A DNA stretch of 50,031 nucleotides from Pseudomonadota bacterium. Its GTDB lineage: Bacteria > Pseudomonadota > Alphaproteobacteria > Kiloniellales > JACOMY01. Position numbers and translations under genes: made by a program. The stretch covers positions 1 to 50,031 of the forward strand of contig JAKOWB010000126.1 in assembly GCA_029781795.1 (NCBI GenBank). The letters run 5' to 3'. Positions 1 through 7,529 of the stretch are shown piece after piece. The number at the start of each line of letters is the position of its first letter. The stretch's first letter is position 1. The notes under the pieces are model-generated. The model was not told the origin of the DNA. It did not search any database and worked only from the letters and a program-made list of their open reading frames with translations.

Positions 1-1083
1 GCCGGCATGACGCTGCAGGCGGTGCAGCAGGCCGCCGCCGGCGTCGATCGCCTCTTCCCCTTGAGCCTCGGCGCCGAGGGCACCTGCCAGATCGGCGGCA
101 ACATCTCGACCAACGCCGGCGGCATCCACGTGCTGCGCTACGGCAACATGCGCGACCTGGTGCTGGGCATCGAGGCGGTGTTGCCCTCGGGCGAGATCTG
201 GGACGGACTGAAGTCGCTGCGCAAGGACAACACCGGCTACGACCTGAAGCAGCTCTTCATCGGCGCCGAGGGCACGCTGGGCATCGTGACCGCCGCCAGC
301 CTGAAGCTTTTCTCACGCCCGCGGGCGCAGGCCGTGGCGCTGGTGGCGCTGGAGCAGCCGGCCGACGCCATCAGGCTGCTGAGCCTGGCGCGCGCCGAGA
401 GCGGCGACCGGGTCACGGCGATCGAGATCATGGGCTGGCAAGGCCTGGAGTTCGTCTTCCGCCACCTGCCCGACGCCGCCCGCCCGCTGGCCGGTGAACC
501 GCCCTGGACGCTGATCCTGGAGCTCTCGGCCGGCGCCGCCGACGAGGGCATCGTCGAGCGGCTGGAGTCGATCCTGGCCATCGCGCTGGAGCAGGGCCTG
601 GCCACCGACGCGGTGGTGGCGCAGAACGAACAGCAGGCCGCCAGCTTCTGGAAGCTGCGCGAGGCCATCGTCTGGGCGCAGCGGCCCGAGGGCGCGTCGC
701 TGAAGCACGACGTCGCCGTGCCGGTGGCCGCGGTGCCCGAGTTCTTGGCCAAGGCATTGCCGCTGGCGGCCGGCCTAGTGCCCGGCATCCGGCCCGTGCC
801 CTTCGGCCACGTCGGCGACGGCAACCTGCACTTCAACCTGACCAAGCCCGAGGGCATGGCCGACGAGGCCTTTCTGGCGCAGGAAGACCGCGTGCGCGCG
901 GCGGTACACGACCTGGTGCGGCGCCTCGGCGGCTCGATCTCGGCCGAGCACGGCCTCGGCCGCATCAAGGTGGCGGAGAACCAGCGCACTAAACCGGCGC
1001 TCGACATCGAGCTGCAGCGCACGATCAAGCGCGCGCTGGACCCGCGCAACCTGATGAATCCGGGAAAGGTGGTGGCGCTCTAA
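1..1083 (+). CDS. FAD-linked oxidase, GlcD/D-2-hydroxyacid dehydrogenase type (5' partial)
   Basis: C-terminal 360 residues of an FAD-dependent 2-hydroxyacid oxidase/dehydrogenase; the frame is open to the window edge, so the N-terminus lies outside. The visible part has the end of the FAD_binding_4 domain (GAEGTCQIGGNISTNAGG, then TGYDLKQLFIGAEGTLGIVT) and the C-terminal FAD-oxidase domain with FGHVGDGNLHFNL and SAEHGLGRIK, the metal/substrate-side signatures of GlcD, D-lactate and D-2-hydroxyglutarate dehydrogenases. The exact substrate cannot be told. No GlcE/GlcF partner is seen downstream, which favours a single-subunit enzyme. It is convergent with the next gene, separated by 13 bases. 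Confidence 0.9.
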   Translation, partial: AGMTLQAVQQAAAGVDRLFPLSLGAEGTCQIGGNISTNAGGIHVLRYGNMRDLVLGIEAVLPSGEIWDGLKSLRKDNTGYDLKQLFIGAEGTLGIVTAASLKLFSRPRAQAVALVALEQPADAIRLLSLARAESGDRVTAIEIMGWQGLEFVFRHLPDAARPLAGEPPWTLILELSAGAADEGIVERLESILAIALEQGLATDAVVAQNEQQAASFWKLREAIVWAQRPEGASLKHDVAVPVAAVPEFLAKALPLAAGLVPGIRPVPFGHVGDGNLHFNLTKPEGMADEAFLAQEDRVRAAVHDLVRRLGGSISAEHGLGRIKVAENQRTKPALDIELQRTIKRALDPRNLMNPGKVVAL

Positions 1084-1096
1084 CGCGCCACCACCC

Positions 1097-3592
1097 CTAC
1101 TCCACCGTCACCGCGATCTTCGCCAGCACGCGCGGCCCCTGGCTCATCACATAGCGGATCTCGTAGCGTCCCGGCTCGGCCGGCAGTCGCAGCGTGGCCG
1201 GGCTGGCGTCGCGCAGGTAGACGTACTCGATATAGCTGCTGGGATCGCCATCGGTCCGCGTCACCGAGATGAAGTCGCCGTCATAGGCCGGGCCGGTCCA
1301 GGTCACCGGGATCTCGCCGCCTGCCTTGCCGCTGGGTGGCGCCCTCAGCGTCGCGGTGACCGGCGTGGTCTCGATCGGCTGGCTCGCCAGCACCTTCGGG
1401 CCGTTGCCGTCGACATAGCGCACCTCGTAGCGGCCCGGATCCGGTGGCAACAGCAGCATGGCGGGATTCTCCCCGCCGCGGACGTAGACGTAGTTCACGT
1501 ATTCGCCCGGCTCCGCGCCCGGGGCCACCACGGTCAGGTAGTCGCCGTCGTAGCCCGGGCCGCTCCAGCCCACCGGCAGGGTCGAGCCGGCCGGCGCCGT
1601 CGACTGCACGATGAGGCTGGCCGATACGGCCGTCACCTCGAGCGTCGCGCGCGCCAGCACGACGCGATCCTGGCCGACGACATAGCGCACCTCGTAGCTG
1701 CCGGGATCGACCGGCAGCTGGAGCTTCAGCGGCGAGCCCTCGCGGGCGTAGGTGTAGTAGAGATAGTCGCCGTCGTCGGCCTCAGGCTTGCTGACCGATA
1801 TGTAGTCGCCCTGGTAGTCCGGGCCGCTCCAGGCGACCTCGAGCATGCTGCCCGCCGGGGCGCTGGGCAGGATCGCCAGCGTGGCGCCGACCTCGGTCAC
1901 CGTGATGGCGCGGCGGGCCAGCACCGTCTGGTCCTGGTTCACCACATAGCGCAGCTCGTAGGTGCCGGGCGTCGGCGGCAGCTGCAACTCGGTCGGCGAG
2001 CCGTCGCGCAGGTAGCTGTAGTTGATATAGGCGCCGTCGCGCTCGTCCGGCTTGCTGACCGAGATGTAGTCGCTGCGATAGCCGGGCCCCGTCCACTCCA
2101 CCTTGATGGTGGCGCCGGCCGCCGCGCTGTCCGGCGCGGTCAGCGTCGCGCTGACCGGCTCCACCGCGATGGTCTGGCGCGCCAGGATTCGCTTGTCCTG
2201 GCCCAGGACGTAGCGCACCTCGAAGCTGCCCGGGGTCGCCGGCATCAGCAGCCCCACGGCGGGCTTGTCGCGGACGTACTCGTAGTTGACGTAGGCACTG
2301 CCCGACTTCTCGGCCTCGACGACGGAGATGTAGTCGCCCTTGTAGCCCGGGCCGCTCCAGCCGACCTCGACCGTGGAGCCGGCCGGCGCGCTGGCCGGCA
2401 GGCTCAGCGTCGCCTGGATCGGCGTCGCTTCGATCGCACGCCGTGCCAGCACGCGGCCCCGCTTGTCGACATAGCGCAGTTCGTAGGGGCCCTCGACGGT
2501 CGGCAGCAGGACCTCGGCCTTGGGCACGCCGGCCTTCACGCGGCCATAGTTGATCCACTTGTCGTCGGCCGAGCCGGGCGGGCTGACGGCGATGTAGTCG
2601 CCCTCGACGCCGGGACCGGTCCAGGCAACCATGACGCCAGAGCCGGCCGGCGCCGCGTCCGGCGCCTCCAGCGTCGCCTTGGGCAGCGGCGATTCGAGTA
2701 CCAGCGTGACGATGACCTCTCCGGTGCCGGCCTCGAGCGTCACCTCCCTCGTCGCGGTTGCCTCGTCCGAGGGGCGCAGCACCTCGACCCGGTAGAGGCC
2801 GGGCGGCAGCGTGCGTTCCAGCGTCGCGGCATTCTCGTGGTCGGCCACCACGGTACCGTCGGCCAGCGACGTGACGGTCCAGACCAGCGGCTCGTCGATC
2901 TGCGGGCCCTGCTCGCCGTCGGTCGCCCGGAACCGCACGCTGAGTTCGACCGGCGCCGGCTCCTCGACGCTGACCTCTTCCAGCGCCTCGGCCAGCTCGG
3001 CCGCGTTGGCCGCCGGCAGGAACTTGCCGCCGGTGTTCTCGGCGAGGCAGCGCAGCTGCTCCTGCTCCTTCTTGTCGGCGACGTCGAAGCCGATGACGTG
3101 GGCGGTGAAGTTGACGCCAGTCTTCTCCAGCTCGGCGCCGACCGCGCAGGGATCGAGGTTGCAGGTCTCGATGCCGTCGGTCAGCAGGATGACCGTGGCC
3201 GGCTCTTCCTCGTACTTCAGCGCTTCGGCGGCATCGATCACCGCCTGCGACAGCGGCGTCTTGCCCTTGGGGCTGATGGCGTCCACCGCCTGGCGGATGG
3301 CCGCGCGGGTGTCGGGGCCCGGCGGCACCAGAAGCTCGATATCGGAACAGTCTCCCTTGCGGCGATGGCCATAGGCCAGGAGACCGAGCTGCTGGTCGGC
3401 CGGCAGCGTCTCCAGCAGATCGCCGAGCACGCGCTGCGCGATGGTAATCTTGGCCTCGCCCTCCACCTGGCCCCACATCGACCCCGAGGCGTCGAACACC
3501 AGGATGGTCTTGCCGCCGTCGGCGCGCGCCGGCAGCGCGGCGAACAGCACCAGCAGCAGGATCTGCAGGGGACGAAGGAAAAGCCTGACCAT
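1097..3592 (-). CDS. Secreted von Willebrand factor A protein with six tandem ~87-residue repeats
   Basis: 831 residues. A signal peptide (positive start, hydrophobic core, cleavage near ALPARA/DG) is followed by a vWA domain at about residues 28-215 with a full MIDAS: DASGS, the threonine of GKTPLS and the aspartate of LLTDGIE. A ~100-residue linker domain then leads to six consecutive repeats of about 87 residues up to the stop, each built on WxGPxYxGDYIxV, a tyrosine-rich strand, LPxxPGxYEVRYV and a VLA turn. The start is placed at the Met preceded by an AGAGGG ribosome site rather than 45 codons upstream, because the signal peptide begins there. It probably binds a protein or metal ligand in the periplasm or at the cell surface; the partner is unknown. 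It is divergent from the acyltransferase. Confidence 0.85.
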   Translation of the reverse strand: MVRLFLRPLQILLLVLFAALPARADGGKTILVFDASGSMWGQVEGEAKITIAQRVLGDLLETLPADQQLGLLAYGHRRKGDCSDIELLVPPGPDTRAAIRQAVDAISPKGKTPLSQAVIDAAEALKYEEEPATVILLTDGIETCNLDPCAVGAELEKTGVNFTAHVIGFDVADKKEQEQLRCLAENTGGKFLPAANAAELAEALEEVSVEEPAPVELSVRFRATDGEQGPQIDEPLVWTVTSLADGTVVADHENAATLERTLPPGLYRVEVLRPSDEATATREVTLEAGTGEVIVTLVLESPLPKATLEAPDAAPAGSGVMVAWTGPGVEGDYIAVSPPGSADDKWINYGRVKAGVPKAEVLLPTVEGPYELRYVDKRGRVLARRAIEATPIQATLSLPASAPAGSTVEVGWSGPGYKGDYISVVEAEKSGSAYVNYEYVRDKPAVGLLMPATPGSFEVRYVLGQDKRILARQTIAVEPVSATLTAPDSAAAGATIKVEWTGPGYRSDYISVSKPDERDGAYINYSYLRDGSPTELQLPPTPGTYELRYVVNQDQTVLARRAITVTEVGATLAILPSAPAGSMLEVAWSGPDYQGDYISVSKPEADDGDYLYYTYAREGSPLKLQLPVDPGSYEVRYVVGQDRVVLARATLEVTAVSASLIVQSTAPAGSTLPVGWSGPGYDGDYLTVVAPGAEPGEYVNYVYVRGGENPAMLLLPPDPGRYEVRYVDGNGPKVLASQPIETTPVTATLRAPPSGKAGGEIPVTWTGPAYDGDFISVTRTDGDPSSYIEYVYLRDASPATLRLPAEPGRYEIRYVMSQGPRVLAKIAVTVE

Positions 3593-3750
3593 GAAACTAC
3601 CCTCTTCGAAATCGGACCGGTACTTGCAAGCGGCCGCGATGCTAGTCGATGCCGCTGCGCCGCGACATACAGAACATCCACCACAGTTGAACGCCGCGTT
3701 ACACGGCGTACGCTGACGTCTGTCCATAAGACCGATGGGGCATGCAGTTC

Positions 3751-4299
3751 ATGGCACTTCCGCGACTCTTCCGCCGGCGCGATCGCCGCGGGAAAACCGC
3801 TCCCGCAAGCACCCCGCTGCAGTCGACCGACGAGACGATCGCCAGGCTGCGCGCGCTGGGCGCCACGATCGGCGAGGGCTGCCTCATCTACAGCACGGCC
3901 TTCTCGACCGAGCCCTACCTCGTCACCCTGGGCAACCGCGTCGCGGTGTCGGGCGGCGTGAAGTTCCTGCCGCACGACGGGGCGGTCTGGCTGCTGCGCC
4001 AGCGACGGCCGCACGCGCAGGTCTTCGGCCGCATCGTCGTCGAGGACGACTGCTACATCGGCGAGAATGCGCTGCTGCTGCCGGGGACGCGCGTCGGCCG
4101 CGGCTCCGTGGTCGCCGCGGGCGCCGTGCTGAAAGGGCGCTTCCCGGAGAACAGCGTCATCGCCGGCAACCCGGCCCGCGCCGTCGGGCGCGCCAGCCTG
4201 CTGGCGGAGCTGATGGACCAGAGCGCGACGACGCTCGACAGCCTGCACCTGCCAGCCGACGAGCGCCGGGCCCTGGTGCTGGAAAAGACCCGGCCATGA
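3751..4299 (+). CDS. Left-handed beta-helix (hexapeptide) acyltransferase
   Basis: 182 residues. Near residue 75 the motif FLPHDGAVW carries the catalytic-type histidine of sugar/serine O-acetyltransferases, and the C-terminal half has hexapeptide turns (IVVEDDCYIGENALLLPGT, VGRGSVVAAGAVL) ending in the usual VIAGNPARAVG. It is short for the family, so a single-domain trimeric enzyme is expected. An ATG at 3742 is in frame, but the GGGG at 3737-3740 is one base from it and ten from the ATG at 3751, so the latter is preferred. The stop overlaps the ACP start (ATGA), indicating translational coupling and suggesting that the acyl donor could be an acyl-ACP rather than acetyl-CoA (inference). Confidence 0.8.
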   Translation: MALPRLFRRRDRRGKTAPASTPLQSTDETIARLRALGATIGEGCLIYSTAFSTEPYLVTLGNRVAVSGGVKFLPHDGAVWLLRQRRPHAQVFGRIVVEDDCYIGENALLLPGTRVGRGSVVAAGAVLKGRFPENSVIAGNPARAVGRASLLAELMDQSATTLDSLHLPADERRALVLEKTRP

Positions 4300-4541
4300 G
4301 CGATGCCATCGACGCGGCCGTGCGCACGGCACTGGCGGAGGAACTCGGCCGGCCGCCGGAGAGCCTGACGCCCGAACTCGGTTTCGCCGAGGATCTGGGT
4401 GTCGATTCACTCGACTTCGTGCGTCTGGTGCAGTGCGTCGAGGAAGCCAGCGGCCTGCGCCTGGACGACAAGGAGGCCGCGGCGGCGCGGACGGTCGGCG
4501 CGCTGCTCGACCTGGTGCGGCGCACGGCGGCCGGCGGCTAG
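4296..4541 (+). CDS. Acyl carrier protein (stand-alone)
   Basis: 81 residues, acidic, with the four-helix ACP pattern and the phosphopantetheine site in LGVDSLDFVRLV (Ser38). The start overlaps the acyltransferase stop. This is not the fatty-acid-synthesis acpP: it is divergent in sequence (ELGRPPESLTPE) and not next to fab genes. With the acyltransferase it forms a two-gene unit that may modify a polysaccharide or small molecule; the pathway cannot be told. Its TAG stop shares the palindromic CTAG with the stop of the convergent thioesterase gene. Confidence 0.85.
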   Translation: MSDAIDAAVRTALAEELGRPPESLTPELGFAEDLGVDSLDFVRLVQCVEEASGLRLDDKEAAAARTVGALLDLVRRTAAGG

Positions 4542-4951
4542 CCTTCGAGACCCAGGCGCCTTGCCGCCGCGTGCACGGCCTCGTCCAGCGGGATCGCCTT
4601 GCGCGCCTTGAGGTCGAAGAGGACGGTGACGTTCTCGCAGGTCGAGTGCAGGTCCTGGGTCTCCGTCCCGCGCATCTCGTGCAGGAAGGTGACGGACTTG
4701 CCGCCGACCCGGATCGGGCGCGTGGTGATGGTCACCAGCGCGCCCGCCCGGGCCTCGTGCTTGTACTCGATGGTCTGCTTGATGTCGGCCCAGCCCCGGC
4801 CCGCCGCCTCCATCGCCGCGTAGGGCGCCAGCGCGGAGAGGAAGTGGAAGGTCGCGGCGTCATACATGGCCGCGTAGTGCTGCGTGTTCATGTGCCCCAT
4901 GGAATCGCAGAACCAGGGGTAGACCACGCCGAGGTGGGTGACGATCGCCAT
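4538..4951 (-). CDS. Hot-dog acyl-CoA thioesterase (YbgC/FadM type)
   Basis: 137 residues, the full length of a single hot-dog domain. The N-terminal segment YPWFCDSMGHMNTQHYAAMYD contains the aspartate and GHMN of the 4-hydroxybenzoyl-CoA thioesterase family, followed by the central helix and the strand pattern ending in ENVTVLFDLKARKAIPL. The reaction is hydrolysis of an acyl-CoA to acid + CoA. It starts three bases after the stop of the beta-keto-acid cleavage enzyme gene, so the two are co-transcribed. The same pairing occurs in carnitine catabolism, where a cleavage enzyme gives betainyl-CoA and a thioesterase releases betaine; that role here is an inference from context. Confidence 0.85.
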   Translation of the reverse strand: MAIVTHLGVVYPWFCDSMGHMNTQHYAAMYDAATFHFLSALAPYAAMEAAGRGWADIKQTIEYKHEARAGALVTITTRPIRVGGKSVTFLHEMRGTETQDLHSTCENVTVLFDLKARKAIPLDEAVHAAARRLGLEG

Positions 4952-4953
4952 GG

Positions 4954-5889
4954 TCAGAAGGCGACCTTGTCGCCGCCCTTCAGCTTCAGCATCGCGCGCG
5001 CCTCGTCCGGCGTGGCGATGTCGAGCGACAGGTTCTCCAGGATGGCGCGGATCTTGCGCACCTGGTCGGCGTTGGACTTCGCGAGTTCACCCTTGCCCAG
5101 GTAGATCGAGTCCTCGAGGCCGACGCGCACGTTGGCACCCTGCGCCGCGCCGATGGTGGCGAGGCTCATCTGATGCCGGCCGGCCGCCAGGATCGACCAC
5201 TGGTAGTCACTGCCGAAGAGACGATCGGCGGTGCGCCGCATGTGCGCCAGGTCCTCAGGGTGCGCGCCGATGCCGCCCATGATGCCGAAGATGGTCTGCA
5301 CGAAGAGCGGCGGCTCCAGCAGCTTGGTGTCGAGGAAATGCGCCAGGGTGTAGAGGTGCCCGATGTCGTAGCACTCGCACTCGAAACGCGTGCCGTGGGT
5401 GTGGCCCAGCTCGCGAATCACCCGCTCGATCTGGGCGAAGGTGTTGGAGATGATGATCTCCTTGGTCTTCTCGAAGTAGGCCTTCTCCCAGGGGTACTTC
5501 CACTTGTCGAACTTCTCGGCGACGTGGAACAGGGCGAAGTTCATCGAGCCCATGTTGAGCGAGCAGAGCTCGGGCTGGGCCAGCTTGGGCGCGGCCAGGC
5601 GGTCCTCCAGGCTCATGCCCAGCGAGCCGCCGGTGGTGATGTTGATGACCGCGTCGGTGTTCTGCTTGATGCGCGGCAGGAACTGCATGAAGACCTTCGG
5701 GTCCGGCGTCGGGCTGCCGTCCTCCGGGTTGCGCGCGTGCAGGTGGATGACCGCCGCGCCGGCCTCGGCCGCGGCGATGGATTCCTGCGCGATCTGGTCG
5801 GGCGTGATCGGCAGGTAGGGGGTCATGGTCGGCGTGTGCACCGACCCGGTCACCGCACAGGTGATGATGACTTTGCGTTTCTCGGCCAC
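4954..5889 (-). CDS. Beta-keto acid cleavage enzyme (BKACE, DUF849)
   Basis: 311 residues, the usual BKACE/3-keto-5-aminohexanoate cleavage enzyme length, with a TIM-barrel fold. The zinc ligands are in AAVIHLHARNPEDGSPT (His49 and His51), and ITCAVTGSVHTPTMTPYLPITP is the conserved N-terminus. The family condenses a 3-keto acid with acetyl-CoA to give acetoacetate and a new acyl-CoA. Substrates include 3-keto-5-aminohexanoate, beta-ketoadipate and dehydrocarnitine, and residues alone do not decide between them. The start is GTG at 5889, with GAGG six bases upstream. The co-transcribed thioesterase points to a dehydrocarnitine-like substrate, but no carnitine dehydrogenase is present. Divergent from the GntR regulator. 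Confidence 0.88.
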   Translation of the reverse strand: MAEKRKVIITCAVTGSVHTPTMTPYLPITPDQIAQESIAAAEAGAAVIHLHARNPEDGSPTPDPKVFMQFLPRIKQNTDAVINITTGGSLGMSLEDRLAAPKLAQPELCSLNMGSMNFALFHVAEKFDKWKYPWEKAYFEKTKEIIISNTFAQIERVIRELGHTHGTRFECECYDIGHLYTLAHFLDTKLLEPPLFVQTIFGIMGGIGAHPEDLAHMRRTADRLFGSDYQWSILAAGRHQMSLATIGAAQGANVRVGLEDSIYLGKGELAKSNADQVRKIRAILENLSLDIATPDEARAMLKLKGGDKVAF

Positions 5890-5960
5890 GGCGTGCCTCG
5901 TTCCTTGTCGGCTGGTTGACTTTGCCTAACAGCGTAGGGGGCACGGAAACGGCTGGTCAA

Positions 5961-5978
5961 TATCTTTGATCAAATATA
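5961..5978. promoter_or_regulatory. Candidate GntR operator
   Basis: An 18-bp near-perfect palindrome, TAT-C-TTTGATCAAA-T-ATA, with a perfect 10-bp core at 5965-5974 and one mismatched pair. It lies in an AT-rich patch of the 154-base divergent interval between the BKACE gene and the GntR gene, where an FCD-type GntR repressor would be expected to bind. This is a sequence observation; binding is inferred. Confidence 0.5.
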
Positions 5979-6043
5979 AATTCATCCTGCGTTCTGCCGA
6001 GTTGCTAGCCTCCCTTTGAAGGGACGCGACGGGATTGGCCGGA

Positions 6044-6787
6044 ATGGTGGTGCTGCCGACGCTCAAGATCACGGGGCGAAAGACGCTGCAGGAGAGCGTC
6101 TACGAGTCGCTGAAGCTTGCCCTCATGTCGGGCGAGTTCGCGCCCGGCCAGCCGCTGACGGTGCGCGCGGTGACGGACCTCGCCGGCACCAGCCCCATGC
6201 CGGTGCGCGACGCCATGCGCCGCCTGGTTGCCGAGGGCGCGCTGGAGATGCTGCCCAACGGACTGATGCGCGTGCGCCTGATGGACCGGGCGCAGCGCGA
6301 CGAGGCGCGCGAGATCCGTCAGGCGATCGAGGGACTGGCCCTGCGCCGCGCCGCGCGCCTCGCCATGCCGAGCGAGATCGACCGCATCGAGGAGATCAAC
6401 GAGGGCATGATGCAGGCCCTGGCCACGGGCAACCTGCGCCAGGCCATCTTCGCCAACCGCGAGTTCCACTTCGCCATCTACCGCACGGCGCGCGCCCCCG
6501 CGCTGTTCCAGCTGATCGAGGGGCAGTGGATGCAGAACGGCCCCTTCCTGATGCTCTACGCCGAGCGCTTCCTGGCCGGCGAGCGCCAGGCGAAGAGCGC
6601 CCGCCTGCAGCACCAGCGCATGATCCGTGCGCTGCGCGCCCGCGACGTCGAGGCCGCCGAGCAGGCGGTACAGGCAGACATCGCCTCGACCGCGCTGCTG
6701 GGGGCGGAGGATGCGCGGCGCGCGCCACGACAGCCGGATGCGGACGACAGGGCACCGGCGCGGCGGCGCGGCCGGCGCCCGGCCTGA
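6044..6787 (+). CDS. GntR-family transcriptional regulator, FadR subfamily (FCD domain)
   Basis: 247 residues. The winged helix-turn-helix at about residues 9-75 shows TLQESVYESLKLALMSGEFAPGQPL and MPVRDAMRRLVAEGALE; the C-terminal all-helical FCD domain at about 85-220 includes the metal-ligand-type pattern ANREFHFAIYR and LQHQRMIRALRARD. Divergent from the BKACE/thioesterase operon, so it most likely regulates it in response to an organic acid effector. The ATG at 6044 is preferred; an in-frame TTG at 6035 would add three residues. The last 25 residues are Arg/Ala-rich and probably disordered. Confidence 0.88.
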   Translation: MVVLPTLKITGRKTLQESVYESLKLALMSGEFAPGQPLTVRAVTDLAGTSPMPVRDAMRRLVAEGALEMLPNGLMRVRLMDRAQRDEAREIRQAIEGLALRRAARLAMPSEIDRIEEINEGMMQALATGNLRQAIFANREFHFAIYRTARAPALFQLIEGQWMQNGPFLMLYAERFLAGERQAKSARLQHQRMIRALRARDVEAAEQAVQADIASTALLGAEDARRAPRQPDADDRAPARRRGRRPA

Positions 6788-6930
6788 CGGACGCTCGTCC
6801 GATGCCTCACCCGGCGCCTCATCGCCGTGATGCGGCCGACGATCGATGCTGACGCTGTTGCGATCAGATCAAGCGTTACAGTCCTCTTGCACGATCCCAT
6901 GTCGGTTGACGCCGCAGCCGCGGAACCTCA

Positions 6931-7263
6931 TCAGGTGTCGCCCTGGCAGCCGCTGACGTCGCCGCCGGGCAGCCCCTCGGTAGAGGCCGTCCCCTCAAGC
7001 AGGTGAAAGGTCACCGCGCCATCGGAGTAGGCGACGCCTGCAGCCGCCGGCACCTGCGGCAGGACGTAGGTCTGGCTGCCGACGAGCAGCGTCACCGCCG
7101 CCTCGCCAGCGCGGAACTGCGCTTCCAGACTGCGACCGTCCTCGCAGTCGTAGCGCACGGTGTCTTCCATTTTGCGGACCTTGATCGGCTTGGGTTCGGG
7201 TCCACCGCAGGCCGCCAGCGATGACGCCAGGATCAGGCTCGCCGCCATCCGCCAGTGCTTCAT
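6931..7263 (-). CDS. MliC-like lysozyme-inhibitor lipoprotein
   Basis: 110 residues. A lipoprotein signal peptide ends in the lipobox LAAC|GG. The mature part resembles the MliC (membrane-bound inhibitor of C-type lysozyme) domain: VRYDCEDGRSLEAQF at the start, a beta-rich core, GAVTFHLLEG and a second cysteine near the end that can pair with the first. The start is chosen at the Met with a GAGGG site eight bases upstream, rather than seven codons earlier. Probably outer-membrane anchored, protecting peptidoglycan from host or predator lysozyme. It stands alone with no operon partner. Confidence 0.75.
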   Translation of the reverse strand: MKHWRMAASLILASSLAACGGPEPKPIKVRKMEDTVRYDCEDGRSLEAQFRAGEAAVTLLVGSQTYVLPQVPAAAGVAYSDGAVTFHLLEGTASTEGLPGGDVSGCQGDT

Positions 7264-7529
7264 GCTTCGCTCCCTCGCAGCCAACTTGGCAGGTAACGCG
7301 GCCTGCTAGGTTAAGACCACCCCGCTCCCTGCCTCAACGGTGTGTTGGCACAGCGCGCTTCGACAGCCGGCACGCCCCCAGGGTGCTTAGCGAGGCTTCC
7401 GGTTGGCGCGCGGACACGAGGCATGGCATCCCGCAGATCCCGGCCCTTGGGCTGCCGGCAGTGGTCTGGTCCGGTAGGCACCTGCCGCGGGGGTGCCGCG
7501 ACGCGCTCGCCGCCGCCGGGCAGCGCCGA

